A DNA stretch of 64,000 nt from Lineus longissimus (taxonomy: Eukaryota; Nemertea; Pilidiophora; Heteronemertea; Lineidae). The stretch spans positions 8,618,001-8,682,000 of the forward strand of contig NC_088319.1 of assembly GCF_910592395.1 (NCBI RefSeq). The letters are read 5' to 3'. Each line of letters starts with the position of its first letter. Within the stretch, counting starts at the first letter, position 1. Made by a program: the position numbers and the translations under genes. The notes beneath the pieces are model-generated. The model was given only the letters and a program-made list of their open reading frames with translations. It ran no database searches and was not told where the DNA came from. This document shows, piece by piece, positions 11,379 to 23,093 of this stretch.

Positions 11379-14300
11379 ATGGTTTACTGCGTCGCACCAA
11401 ACTGCAGCAGTGATTCAACGAAGGTGTTGAAAGTAGATGGGGTCGGTTATTACAATTTTCCTCGCGACAAGAAGGCCCGAAAAGTATGGGTAAGACGCAT
11501 GCATCGTCCGTCTTCTTGGGTCCCGTCTCTCGGTGCGAGGGTATGTTCGAAGCACTTCGTTGCCGGAGATTACCTGCTGGACCCAGCCATATGCCGTGCG
11601 ATAGGATTTGACCCTAAAAAACGCCTGCTGAAGCCAGGTGCCTTCCCTACACTCTTCAGTCATGGTGAAGGCGATGCCATGGATGGTACGCCTACGACCA
11701 GTGCGCCGCGGTCAGCTGTGCAGAAGAGGGCACATCAGCAGGTGATTATTATTTATTATGAAATCAGTATAGTAGGTATGAAATTATACCCCATGGCCAT
11801 AGGCCTAGGCTAGGAATACCTCCATCTCGAGTGCATGACCATGGGGTAGGCATTGTGAAGTGTAGGATGTGGTGTTGCTGGGGCCTGAGGACCTTTTAAG
11901 ACTACAACTTGATAATTTTCATAATTGATACTGCACGACTGCACCTACTAGGCTACCTTCAGCTGTAGGAGCAAGTCAAATACAAAAGTCCTACTCCTAT
12001 TAGTCAATTACGATAGGCCTTCTATTTAAAATATTTGTTTCTCATTTCGTAGGCTGTAGCAGAGGCGGTAGCGGGATACAACGTGTTGTATGGAGAGGAG
12101 GCGGAGGAGGCAGCTGAGCAGGATGATGGTTTTTTGATGGCTGATGAAGGCCGATTTGAGGAGGTTGGCAATCACCTGATAGAGGATGCAGTACTGCCAC
12201 AGAGTTTAGACGATTTGGAGGTTTTGCCACAAGTATGTTCAATCATAACCCAGCCCCATGTGTCATAAGCTTACTATTAACTGACTTCAGGGTGTGGCTC
12301 TACAAAAACTGGTTATATTGGGTGATCATATTTACATAGATAAATGTCCCGAGCAGTGTAGACTAATAAATCAGAGGATGGATTAATCCCACAATCTTGT
12401 AATAAAAATTAGCTGCATTATTAATGTAGTGAAAGTTAATGTAAACAACATCCCCGGAACAATAGCCTCAATTCTATTTCTTATCTTTGCAGGAACACCC
12501 TGAAACCTTTGCCATTGGGACACAAGTTGGCTCCTCAGTCTCCATGCGGTTTGCCAAGGCTGTCCAGGTCAATATTGTCACTGGGTCTCGGAACAAAGGT
12601 TCACAGACAACCTCCTGCACCGGGGATATTGGCTGTCAGGCAGAACCAGAAGTCCGAGAAATTGCCATTCAGACAGATCTGTTTGACATTGATGTGCCAG
12701 TTTTCCAAGGTAACCCCAAACCTGAAAATTATGTTGATACTAGTAGCAACCCGACAAGGTGTCAGACAGTTTGGGTTTTACTATCTAACACAATTTTGGT
12801 TAGTGCCTGGCAATACGACAGGTACCAACAGGCTGGTACCCGATAAGTCACAGTTTGGTGCCAGACAATGTCTTTGACCACCCCAATATTTTCAGGCTTG
12901 AAACCAAGTGATGAAGACATGGAGGATGAAGAGGTGCACTTTCCAAGTCAGGAAACGATGAAGACTGATGACAGTGACGATGAAGACTGGGAGCCATGTG
13001 AAGATGATTATTGTCAAGAATTTGATGACTCGCTCCTTGATGATGAAAATGTGTAAGTGTTTGTTGTAGCTTTCTTGAGAAATTGATTCTTTAAAACAAT
13101 TGAATTGTATTAGAGTGAATGAATAGAATGATAGTCATAAAAGTACCGGTATGGCAGTTTCTGGGACCTGTTATTAGTGTTAACACTAATAAAACTTTAC
13201 TTTTTTCATGAAGGACTCACTAATGATGCTCTACAGTGAGTTTATAAACTGATAAAAAACAATCATTGTCAAATCTTTAACCATAATTATTTACTATTTC
13301 AGATCCGGCAAACATTATGATTTCGACAATGAGTATGAACAGCCCTCCCCTCAATATGAGAGAAAATTCATTGTCTTTGAATCAAGCTTGAGGCTTCTGT
13401 TCATGTTTTGTCAAGTTTGCAGGGCACCATGTCGAGTCGCACTCCGTACACTTGGCACAGCTGTGATGGTGATGGCGATTTGTGAAAATCAACATCAACA
13501 GGAATGGACATCACAACCATTTAAAGGACAGCTTCCCATTGGAAATTTGCTTTTGGCTGCAGGTAGGCTACATACGTATGCTGCATGATTCTTAAAACAT
13601 CAGTCGGGTCAATATACGAAAAAACATGGAACAAATTGCAACAAATGATTTTTTCGATGTTTTCTATGCTATTGAGATATGGAGAATAAAAAATCAAAAA
13701 TAGGACCACCGGAAATACCAAAAAAAGAGTAAATTCATAAATCCTGAAAGAAAGCCAAACCAGTATTATGATTTCTCATTAAATTGTTTCAGGAATTCTA
13801 TATTCTGGTTCAAGTCCAGTAAGAGGACTCAATATCCTGAAAAACATTGGTGTGGCAGTGATAAGCCGAAGGACATTCTACACTATACAAGGCCTCTACC
13901 TCATACCATCAGTGTTCGCAGTCTGGCAAAGGAAGCAAGACAGTATGTTTAAGGAGCGAAAGAGGAAACAACTGTCCTTGTCTGGAGATGCGAGGTGTTG
14001 CTCGCCAGGCCACACTGCCAAATATGGGAGCTACAGTTTGATGGATGAGTCAGCCGGTAAGGTGCTGGATGTAAGCCTTGTACAGGTACGTTAGTAATAG
14101 TGCATTGCAATGTCAACATGACAAACCTTGCCCTTGTGTCAAGTTAAACGAAGTTCTGGAACAAATCAGAAGTCAATATTCCATCAAAATGGATTGCTGA
14201 CTTCCCTAATGAAATTGATTGTTCACTGTCAGTGTTAACTTTACACTTCACTTACAATTTTATAGTGCCATTCATCCTCATGCAGATAGCTTCCCCACAT

Positions 14301-16011
14301 TGATCAGATCCTTCTCTTTATCCCAATAGTTATTACCAGCAATAGGTTTAAAAACATGAATAACATGGTTTATTGGTTACTTATTTTTCAGTCAAATGAA
14401 GTGAAAAATTCTTACTGGATGGAACTCGAGGGTTTGAAACGTAGCATGGCACTACTTGTTACCGAGAAGAAATTGGCAATTGCAGAGATGGTCACAGATC
14501 GGCATTCACAAATCAAAAAGTATCTGAGAGACAAATGGCCTGGAGTACAACACTGGTTTGATTGCTGGCATATCGCGAAAGGTGTGTTATTGCTCATTTT
14601 AACATAAACAAGGCAAAAAAACAACTCGTCCGTCAAGTATCTTTGCCTTTTTCAATTTAGCCAATGAAAGACATTGTAGGCACTGGTCAAAAGTCAAGTG
14701 GGTTTCTCATAAATTGGAACATAATGTTTCATTCTAAATTCATTACACATGATATATACATGTACATGTTTTTCAGGTGTAAAAAAGAAAATGGACAATA
14801 TTGCCAAGAAGTACAAACTTTGCAGGATACTCGCAAAATGGTCCCAATCAGTGTCCAACCATATCTTCTGGTGTGCTGCCTCAAGTAATGGGAATGGTGA
14901 CTTGGTTGAAGCAAAGTGGCTCTCCATTCTAAACCATGTTGCCGACGTACACGATGGGCATGGGGATTTGTACCCAAAATGTCTTCATGGTCCTCTAGAA
15001 GACAGAGAATGGATCAAGAAAGGTTCGTTTAAAGTTACGTTTTAAAAGGAACTTGCAAATGCCATAAAGCCCATGCTATGAATGCAATTTGTCTTGACAA
15101 GTAAGGAGTGCCCTCAATCAAAAGAAAAACAGCTAGTCATTTGGCCCTGTTAATTCCTTGTTTCTTATTACTTAAACCAGTATTACTCTTTCAGGTAGCA
15201 AGGCCCACAAGGAACTTACGCTGATTCTCACTCAAAAGATATTGCTCAAGGACATCAGAAAGGTTTCACCAGGAGTACAGACTTCATCTCTTGAGTCGTA
15301 TCACAAAATTGTTGGTTATTTCGCTCCCAAATCCCGCCATTTCTTCTATGAGCCAATGAAAGCAAGGTATGATAGACTACAATGTATTCTCAGGGGTCAT
15401 TACTAAATCACGAAAAAAATTTCATGCAATGCTTTGAGTGAGTGCTATCAAAGCCCACTTTTCCTTATTCATGATGCAACTGAACTTTGTTCTTGCACTC
15501 TACTTGGACTATAAGGCGTGAGGCGAGTAAAACATTGATTGAAAGCATTGACCAGTCATGCCAGTATTACAAATTCTCTTTACAGGTTACTGCTCGCCAC
15601 ACTCCACTTTAATGAAAATTCAAATCGGAAACAGCGTATTGGACAAGATGAACAGCCGCAGTGGTCGATTTCATACCCCAAGGGGAGAGGAGGAGCTGCA
15701 GTAGCAAAAGAGGTCAAAATTGAATCAACATATGGTAGGTATAACGGCCAGCATCGTTACTTTAGTGCTAGCACTGCAAGAAACAAGAAGAAACAAGATT
15801 ACTTGTATTAATACTTCCCTTTATGTTTTCAGACTATGTACAGCTAATTCTGGAGGACCTGCTGAAGCGGAGAGATGACCTGCCATCTTACAAATTGGCA
15901 AGAGATGCAAAGGACAAGTACCAAGTGACTCATCCTATTCCAGGTCCAGTGTGCTCAAAGTACGACATGGACAAGATGAAAGTTGTAGAAGAAACAAAAA
16001 ACGAGGTTTAA
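11379..16011 (+). CDS. THAP-domain, transposase-like protein, 801 aa, 11 exons, intact
   Basis: Exons: 11379-11741, 12053-12232, 12493-12709, 12896-13052, 13303-13562, 13793-14085, 14392-14581, 14777-15022, 15195-15366, 15586-15734, 15833-16011. All have GT/AG borders and matching phases, and give one frame to a TAA. Residues 1-93 form a THAP zinc finger (C4, C9, C56, H59, AFPTLF at 88-93), a DNA-binding fold. An acidic region spans about 125-310. A Cys-rich segment lies at about 330-375 (FCQVCRAPC). The RNase-H-like core has GDARCCSPG (D~458), EMVTDRHSQIKKYLRDKWPG (D~526), FDCWHIAKG and SLESYH (E~669), plausible DDE residues. The blocks match the transposase at 1.3-3.0 kb. It could be a domesticated host gene or the transposase of a live element. 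It ends 70 bp from the convergent P2X7-like gene. Confidence 0.85.
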
Positions 16012-16081
16012 CAAACTGTAGAGTTCATTCATAGCACCATCAGAGTTCACTATCACAGATCAATTGAACGGTCACACCAAA

Positions 16082-19000
16082 TCAATTGAACGTAGGATAC
16101 TTGAATCCTGTGTACCCGTCATTGTCCGGAGCAGGCCAAGCAGCACGTATCTTGTCCCGAGCACAAACAGGGAGCGGCAAACGGTTCCTTCTCCCCAACC
16201 TCTTCCAAACCCAACGGACAAGGTTCCTATAGGCCACGTATCGATATAACCTGAAATTGTTGGGAAGAAAACAATGTTTGTACATTTAATTGACAGTTTT
16301 TTTTAGATTTATTGAAAACTTGTAATATTATTACTAAATACATGTAGATACATTTTATTATATCTATTTTCTATATTTCTAGTCTTCAAAGGGAGAAAAA
16401 AATCTCATTTCTGAATTGATATTGCCTTTTCTTGTCTTCAATTATACAGCGATGGAGGTGGTCATCATTACTTACTTGTGAATGGGCTGGTCATCGCCTA
16501 TTTGTCCCTGCTCTTCGATGTAGTGATACATCGACATTTCCAGCACCCATCTATCAAGACAGGTGCTGGAAAAACCTGGGTGTTGCGTGATGCACTCTAC
16601 TTTCAGCTCATCCTTCTTGGCCTGGACTGGTGAATAGTCTGAGCAGCACAAGGATTCCCTCCCCTTCTCTTGTGGAGTGCAGACACCACAATGACACCTA
16701 CAAATACAAGTATGATATAAATGTTATTGTTATACAGCAGTGATGATATTTCGATCACCATAAGCGTCTTCTATTGTCGAGCGTAGTATAAATTGAGCTC
16801 CCGGGCCAAGGAGAGACCACTTCGTATTTCGCTTTCGTCGCACTCGGACCGGGCTTTATTCCTTTGGTATTCTTCGGTGTAAGTAGAATTTCTGCCGCTT
16901 TTGTGCTCTCGATTTCCTTTGTCCGTATTTCGGCTACGCCTACTGTGTAGTCTCCGCTTTGTGGCCTACGTGCTCTGGCCTCTACTATGCTTCTGTGCTT
17001 TCGGATCTTGCTTCTCTTGGATTTGGTGTTCGTCTTTTCCCGTATTTCTCGTTTATGTCTATGTTTTATATGTTCTGTTTGTCTCTGCTTAAATTGTTGG
17101 TCCGTGGGTATCAACAAGCCCGTAGGGGTGCAATGTGTAAAGCTTAAATTGTTGGTCCGTGGGTATCAACAAGCCCGTAGGGGTGCAATGTGTAAAGCTT
17201 AAATTGTTGGTCCGTGGGTACCAGCAAGCCCGTAGGGGTGCAATGTGTAAGCTTGAGTTGTTGGTCCGTTGGTATCAACGGGCCTGTTGGGGTACGCTGT
17301 GTAAAGCTCAAATTGTAGTTCCGTAGGTATCGGCAGGCCCGTGGGGGTGCAGTGTGGCTTGCATAGTTGTTGCCCATGGGGGTGCCATGTATGGAAGTAT
17401 AGTTCGTGGATGCTCTATCGGCGCGTGGGGTATAAACGTGTCAAAGTTTGTGTCAAGCCATATGCGGCTCCAGTATAGCAGAGTGCGGTTGTTGAGTGCT
17501 CAAATATCAGGGGTTTGTTTTGTAATGTATTATTTCTTGTGTTGCAGATGGTTCAGCCGACTACCCTAAAGAAAAAGCATTCCCTGGTGGGGAAAAGTTT
17601 GCTGCCGCTGTTCGCACGGTTCAATGGTAGCCCTGATGAGCCCAGAGAGTTGGCTAGGATGGACAAGCTCCAAATAATTATCAATGTTATTTTTGTAAAT
17701 CACCAGATCATTTTTATCGTGATTGCGATAAAATGAAAGAGGCATCGAAGATGGCAAAAACGAAGTAGGTCCCCTCCCGGAGCATTCTGCTCTAGTGGAG
17801 ATTTACATCTTCACGTGGGTGGGGGGCCGGGCTTCGCGTCCGTCGGATTTGTCTGCTGCGACTTTTAAAGCTACTGCTCTCTTTGTTTTAGGGTATGGAC
17901 ATTTTGGGTTACGAAATCCAGGATTGGGAATTCCAGATTCCGTTTGATCCGCAGAGAGCAGTAGCATCCAAGCATCTGTCGCCGCAGTGGACAACTCTGG
18001 ATGGGCGTGAACCTCGGCTTTCCACCCACCAATGCCCGGATTTTGAAAGCGTTATAAATGACGGTGTATGTTTTGATTTGAACGAGCTGCCACTACGAAA
18101 CCCTGATCATTTTGTGGCAGGTCAAGTTCATCAAAATTTAGATCAATGGCGGGAAGTCATTGGCCATGTTTCTGATACTTGTCCTGTTTCTAGCCAAGTA
18201 TTATCATGGCTAACAGACGGTGTTAATGTGGATGATTTTTTCAGGCCATTTAAGGGCAAACTCTTGTCAAATGGGTTGAAGGTTTATATTTTCTGTAATT
18301 AAAGCGGATATTATAAAAGTTTCTTCTTCAGTCTATGTAAGTTGTCGTTCCTGCCATCCCATGATACCATGAGCTTTGCCTGTGGACATCCATTTGCTGT
18401 TCATGGTTTTGGGTGTTGTGGGGTGATGGGTGATGGGGTGATGGGGTATTGGGGGAAAAAGCTGGAATGGTGATATGGAATGGAATCCATATCAGGTTGA
18501 TATTCAGGTTTTCCTCCCAATACTTTCAGCGAGATAATGGAAGACGCTTAGGATGTGTTCACACCATAAGCGTCTTCTATTGTCGAGCGTAGTATAAATT
18601 GAGCTCCCGGGCCAAGGAGAGACCACTTCGTATTTCGCTTTCTAGGATCTCTGGGCAGAAGCTTTTGCCCCGTATTCTACGGGGATTGAGCGTATGGCCG
18701 TTGGGTGCCATGTTGGTCGCCTCGGCCCCAATTTTATTAGCTTACGTTGTCTTTTGGAACTTTGGGCTGTGGGGATCGGAGGATCCTTTTGCCCACCCCA
18801 CCCCCCCTTTGCGGTCTTTTATTTTCTCGCCCCTGAGTATCAGGTTGATATTCAGGTTTTCCTCCCAATACTTTCAGCGAGATAATGGAAGACGCTTAGG
18901 ATGTGTTCAAGCCATTGCCATCAATGAATCAGGGCCCAGGCCAAGGGTAGGCCAAATTTGAGTGAGAGGCAGGCCCCTGGAGCTCAGCTCAGTAAGATTT

Positions 19001-19715
19001 AGCATTGTTTCAATCAATCAATTAATGTAGTATTGTCGAAGGCTTTCGCCTTAAGTTGTTACGGTGAGAATAAACTGTTGTCTTTACGCGTGTGTAGTAT
19101 TTCACTATTTGGTGTGGTATTGGTAATGCTCCGCAATGGAAGAGTCTCAGTATAGTAATAATCCAAGTTATTAGGCCTAGAGTTCACTACATTCGAGTAG
19201 GCCTACTACCAAACCCTGAGGCTTAGTATTCCGAGATCCTACTTACTATAAAATAACGATGTGGAATGAACTCACTCAACTCAAGATACGTTGTGGTTTC
19301 GACATATTCGAGGTGAAAAACGCCAATTGTTTACTGACAACACTCGATCCGTGAACGATGGAGCCCTATGTAGAGATGTACATGAATACATGCACATGAT
19401 GACATGGCTCATATCAGCATAGGCCCCCTATAATGTCCAGCTGATGCCGCGCCTATACACATGGCATGCACAGTGCACTGCCACTGCACTTGGAACTCAC
19501 CAATTGATATTTCCGATGCGATCAAGTCGCTCATCCTCCATCTCCCCATCATCACCTTCGCCCGAATCAGAACAAGAATCTGAATCGTCTCTCGCACTCT
19601 CCACTACTGGCTCGTACATGTAGGGTTGAATCACACCATTGCCTTCATCAACAACCAAATCGTCATCAAACAAATCTCCCGCACAATCTTTGCTCGCCAT
19701 GCTTGCAGCCGCCAT
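16082..19715 (-). CDS. P2X7-type C-terminal (ballast) domain protein, 201 aa, 3 exons, intact
   Basis: Exons on the minus strand are 19715-19501, 16697-16476 and 16250-16082, with GT/AG borders and matching phases (2, 2). The ATG at 19715 sits in AAAAATGG. Residues 1-71 are acidic and include QPYMYEPVVES and a Ser/Asp-rich run. Residues 72-201 carry the Cys pattern of the vertebrate P2X7 cytoplasmic ballast domain: WCHCGVC at 72-78, CC at 89-90, VECITQHPGFSSTCLDRWVL, then YRNLVRWVWKRLGRRNR and a C-terminal PDNDGYTGFKY. There are no membrane segments, so this is a free-standing domain and not a channel. In vertebrate P2X7 the domain binds zinc and guanine nucleotide; here the function is unknown. 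Intron 1 contains a Ngaro-like insertion. It converges on the THAP gene. Confidence 0.85.
16756..18909 (+). mobile_element. Ngaro/DIRS-like tyrosine-recombinase retroelement, internally deleted
   Basis: Ends show split direct repeats in the order A1-body-B1-A2-B2. A1 (16756-16836) and A2 (18562-18642) are the same 81 bp starting CACCATAAGCGTC. B1 (18490-18561) and B2 (18838-18909) are the same 72 bp ending GGATGTGTTCA. B1 abuts A2 directly. The body (plus strand, ORF at 17895-18302) encodes LRNPDHFVAGQVHQNLDQWR, SSQVLSWLTDGVNVDDFFRP and FKGKL, which I recognise as the region just ahead of RT in Ngaro/DIRS-type elements. RT, RNase H and recombinase are missing. B ends and A starts also look like short inverted repeats (GACGCTTA / TAAGCGTC), so a pair of DNA transposons in tandem is an alternative reading. 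It lies in intron 1 of the P2X7-like gene, antisense to it. Confidence 0.7.
17091..17356. repeat. Tandem repeat, about five copies of a 55-bp unit
   Basis: Units start AAATTGTTGGTCCGTGGG at 17091, 17146 and 17201 (exact 55-bp spacing). Two more divergent units follow near 17255 and 17310. Each unit contains CCCGTAGGGGTGCAATGTG. The array lies inside the body of the Ngaro-like element and inside intron 1 of the P2X7-like gene. Confidence 0.9.
18910..19500. other. Remainder of intron 1 of the P2X7-like gene
   Basis: Non-coding. The donor GTGAGT of the minus-strand gene lies at 19500-19495. Palindromic words of the aggcct type are frequent (for example near 19170-19205). Confidence 0.6.
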
Positions 19716-19748
19716 TTTTACTTGCGTAGTGGTCAATGATCGTGGATT

Positions 19749-19769
19749 TGACAGCACTAGTGACGTCAC
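19749..19769 (-). promoter_or_regulatory. Shared 21-bp promoter-side motif, copy 2
   Basis: Exact reverse complement of 11187-11207 (core TGACGTCACTAGTGCTGTC on the minus strand). It lies 34-54 bp ahead of the ATG of the P2X7-like gene. Similarity beyond the 21 bp is weak on both sides. Confidence 0.5.
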
Positions 19770-19965
19770 CAATGTGAACCTAGCGGCGAATAGCGTAACT
19801 ACACATCTGGCGGTCTTTTCAAAAGCGCCTTCAAAAACGAGCTCGCAGAGGACTGAACAAATAGCACTTATTTCAAAAAAAAATCACTATTTTTTGAATT
19901 CCTTCCGGTTTATTATGTTTTTTTAAGATAGCATATTATGAAAATTCACCACAAATACAGGTTAA

Positions 19966-22125
19966 ATAGCTCAGCATTTGACCTTTAAGAACGCACTATC
20001 GGATGCCATCAACGCCAACATACCACACAAGACCGCCAGGCGCAAAGATCAAAAGCCGTGGATAACGAATCCCATACGCAAGCTGATGAAGAAGAGCACA
20101 GCACTAAGCAAAAGAAAGCACAAGAACAACTACTCACGCCAGGACAGTCAAAAACATCGTGAACTGAGGGCCAAGATACAAAAGAAGATCAGACAGTCCT
20201 ACTGGATTTACATCGAAGACATCCTCACCCCAAACACAAATAGCATGGAGGACAGGACAAAAGCAAACAAGAGGTTTTGGACCCTAATCAAACACACCAA
20301 GAGGTACAGCATAGGAATACCGCAGATGAAGAGCCCTAACGGCGATACGGTGGTAGACAGTCAAGGGAAGGCAGAGCTACTAAATAACCAGTTCCTGTCT
20401 GTATTCAGCAGAGTCACACCACCATCACTCAGACAGCTGTGCAAAAACATTGCTGAGAAAAAGACCCCCCCGATGCCAAACATCCATGTGTCAACACAGG
20501 GGATCCTCAAACTCCTAAAAGACCTCAAGCCCCACAAAGCTGCCGGCCCAGACCAGCTCAGCCCGAAGGTACTTAAAACACTGGCAACCAGCATCGCCCC
20601 CATCCTCCAGCTGATATTCCAGAGATCCCTTGACACAGGAGAGGTACCGCAAGACTGGAGACAGGCCAACGTAGTACCCGTCTACAAAAAGGGTAACAAG
20701 AGCGACCCGGCCAACTACCGACCAATATCCCTAACGTGCGTATGCAGCAAATTACTCGAACATGTTATTGCAAGCAACACCATGCAACACCTTGAGAACC
20801 ACAACATCCTGCACAACCGTCAACACGGATTCAGGGCAAAGCGGTCATGCGAGACCCAACTAATCGAGTTTGTTGACCAAGTCCATCGAGAGCTCATCCC
20901 TGGCCAAAGAACCGATGCTATCATCATGGACTTTAGCAAGGCCTTCGACAAGGTCTCGCATGCAAGGATCCTCCTCAAACTAGAGCGATATGGCATCTCA
21001 AAGCAAGCCCGAAGCTGGATCAACAACTTTCTAACCGGACGCAAGCAGCGGGTTGTCATAGAAGGGGAGGCCTCAAGGAACGAACCAGTTACATCAGGAG
21101 TTCCCCAAGGCTCCGTCATTGGCCCTCTGTTATTCTTGATGTACATAAATGATCTTCCTGAGTGTGTCAGGTCCCACGTACGCCTATTCGCGGATGACAC
21201 AATCGTGTACCGGCTCATAAAATCAAGATGCGATGAAAAACAGCTTCAAGCCGACCTCCACGCGCTCGAGATCTGGGAAAGTGAATGGCTCATGGAATTC
21301 CACCCTGAGAAATGTGTACTTCTGCCTATATCGAGAGGAAGAGCAAGACCACCGCCTGAATACCACCTTCACGACCACTGCCTCGACAAGGTCGACTCTG
21401 CCAAATACTTGGGCATAACCTTCACCAAAGACCTAAAATGGAAAGAACACATTGACAACACCGCCAAGTCAGCAAATTCCACTCTTGCCTTTCTACGAAG
21501 AAACATTAGAACCTCTAACCAAAAACTTAAATCCCAAGCCTACACCACCCTAGTAAGACCCAAGCTAGAATATGCAGCACCAGTCTGGGATTCACATTAC
21601 CAGAACGAAGTCCACAAATTAGAGATGGTCCAGAGAAGAGCGGCCAGATGGGCAACTGGCAGGCACCACAACACCAGCAGCGTGACCGAGATGATAGGCA
21701 CCCTAGGTTGGCCCATCCTTGCGGAACGAAGACGCCAAGCCAGGCTCCTGCTCTTCTTCAAAATCCTCCAGCTACAGGTCGTCGTTGAACACCACCTCAT
21801 CGCGACAACCAGAAGGACCAGACATGGCAACTCAAGATCCTTCAGGCAGGACCACACCACCACCGAGGCCCGAAGAAATTCCTTCTTCCCGCGTACGACC
21901 GTCGACTGGAACAGCCTACCTGAAGCCACAGTGACGGCCGAGAACACCGACGCCTTCAGGAAGATGCTCACCACCTAGACCAGCGCTTATTTTAACTATT
22001 TTAGCTTGCACGACCTTACATTTTATCAACTTTTACCATTCACCAACCAAGCTTTTATCTGTTCAACATGCGCCTGGGACTAATGGTCTGCTTAGACTGA
22101 AACCCAGTATTGGAAGAAGAAGAAC
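19966..22125 (+). mobile_element. 5'-truncated CR1-like LINE with uninterrupted reverse transcriptase
   Basis: An open frame continues from about 19966 to a TAG at 21978 (about 670 codons). There is no endonuclease domain, so the copy is 5'-truncated, as is usual for LINEs. RT blocks in order: AAGPDQLSPKVLKTL, NVVPVYKKGNKSDPANYRPIS, HGFRAKRSCETQL, IIMDFSKAFDKVSH, GVPQGSVIGPLLFLMYINDL, the FADDT catalytic box near 21187, and KYLGITFTKDLKW. The C-terminal YTTLVRPKLEYAAPVWD and VQRRAARW blocks typical of CR1/L2-related elements follow. The 3' end closes with a short GAAGAAGAAGAA tail near 22112-22125. The intact frame suggests recent insertion. It would reverse-transcribe element RNA at a nicked target. 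Confidence 0.9.
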
Positions 22126-22232
22126 ATTTGGTACCAGGGCTGTTTCGTAAGGATGTGGGCGAATAGCGAGGGTGACGAGTGTGTAACATATTAACAACAA
22201 ATCCGGTTTATTCAGCCAAGAGACACGTCCAA

Positions 22233-22777
22233 GAGACGACCTATCTATAGCCTTGCATACGGTGGCCCGTATAGGACATGCGTTTATTTTCATTATATTT
22301 GAAAAAAATTCGTAATACAATGCTATTTTTTCTTTTGAGTTAGATTTTTTCTCTCCCGATTTATAACCCCTCTCAGAAATAATTGTCACCGAGGTGGTAA
22401 ATTTTTGTCAGCGCGGGGTGGAAAATATTTGTCACCGCGGTGGATAATGTTTCTCACTGTGGTGGTAAATGTTTACCTGCAATCACGGGCGTGATTGGTG
22501 AATTGTCAGGTATCATGCTGTCCTAGGAATCAGGTGATAAACATTTACCACCGCGGTGACAAATATTTTCCACCCCACGGTGAGAAAGGTTTTCAACTTC
22601 GGTGAGAAATATTTTCCGCAGCAGGGACAATATTTACGACGTTGGTTGTAAATCAGGAGAAAAATATCTAATTCGAAAGAAAAAATCGCGTTGTATTAAG
22701 AAATTTTTCTAATATAATGAAAATAAACGCATGTCCTATATGAGCCACCGTACTTGCAAGCTAAGGATAGATGGCGA
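22233..22777. mobile_element. Foldback-type element with long inverted arms
   Basis: Left arm about 22233-22370 and right arm about 22645-22777 are inverted copies, sharing AGGACATGCGTTTATTTTC and flanked by GGTGGCYC. The interior is itself nearly palindromic. Words such as AATATTTGTCACCGCGGTGG occur in both orientations about CAATCACGGGCGTGATTG at 22480-22497. There is no coding capacity. Exact borders and target duplication are not resolved. Confidence 0.75.
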
Positions 22778-22885
22778 AACTGGCCATATTACTACATCTC
22801 CAAGCTCAGTTCTGAACTGTTATGACTTTTGAACACCCATTTGCCTAGTTTTCCCGATAGGGGCGCCACTGTCTAATCATGAAAC

Positions 22886-23093
22886 ACGTGACCAAACTCG
22901 CCCCAGTGCCGAAATTTAAAAAAACGGACACTGGAATCGATCAATCGCCGCAGTCTTCGATGTAAGCATCATGAGATTCAGGGTTTTGACAATCCTACGT
23001 CATCAACTGTTGTCATATACCACTCTACAGGTATCTTCTGGGTATAATAGAGAGGTTTCGAGCCATCACACTTAGCTGACCGACTACATTTAG
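22886..23093. repeat. Dispersed repeat, right copy, plus a second repeat segment
   Basis: 22886-23000 is the inverted counterpart of the repeat at 9925-10582 and lacks the MITE found there. 23045-23090 (AGAGGTTTCGAGCCATCACA and flanks) occurs inverted at about 36148-36195. Both belong to unknown dispersed families. Confidence 0.75.

Noticed and set aside
19716-19772. Longer N-terminus for the P2X7-like protein starting at 19772
   Set aside because: That start is GTG and lies within the shared promoter motif; the ATG at 19715 has a good context.
20361-21974. Minus-strand frames of 102-132 codons
   Set aside because: They lie opposite the intact LINE RT and reflect its codon use.
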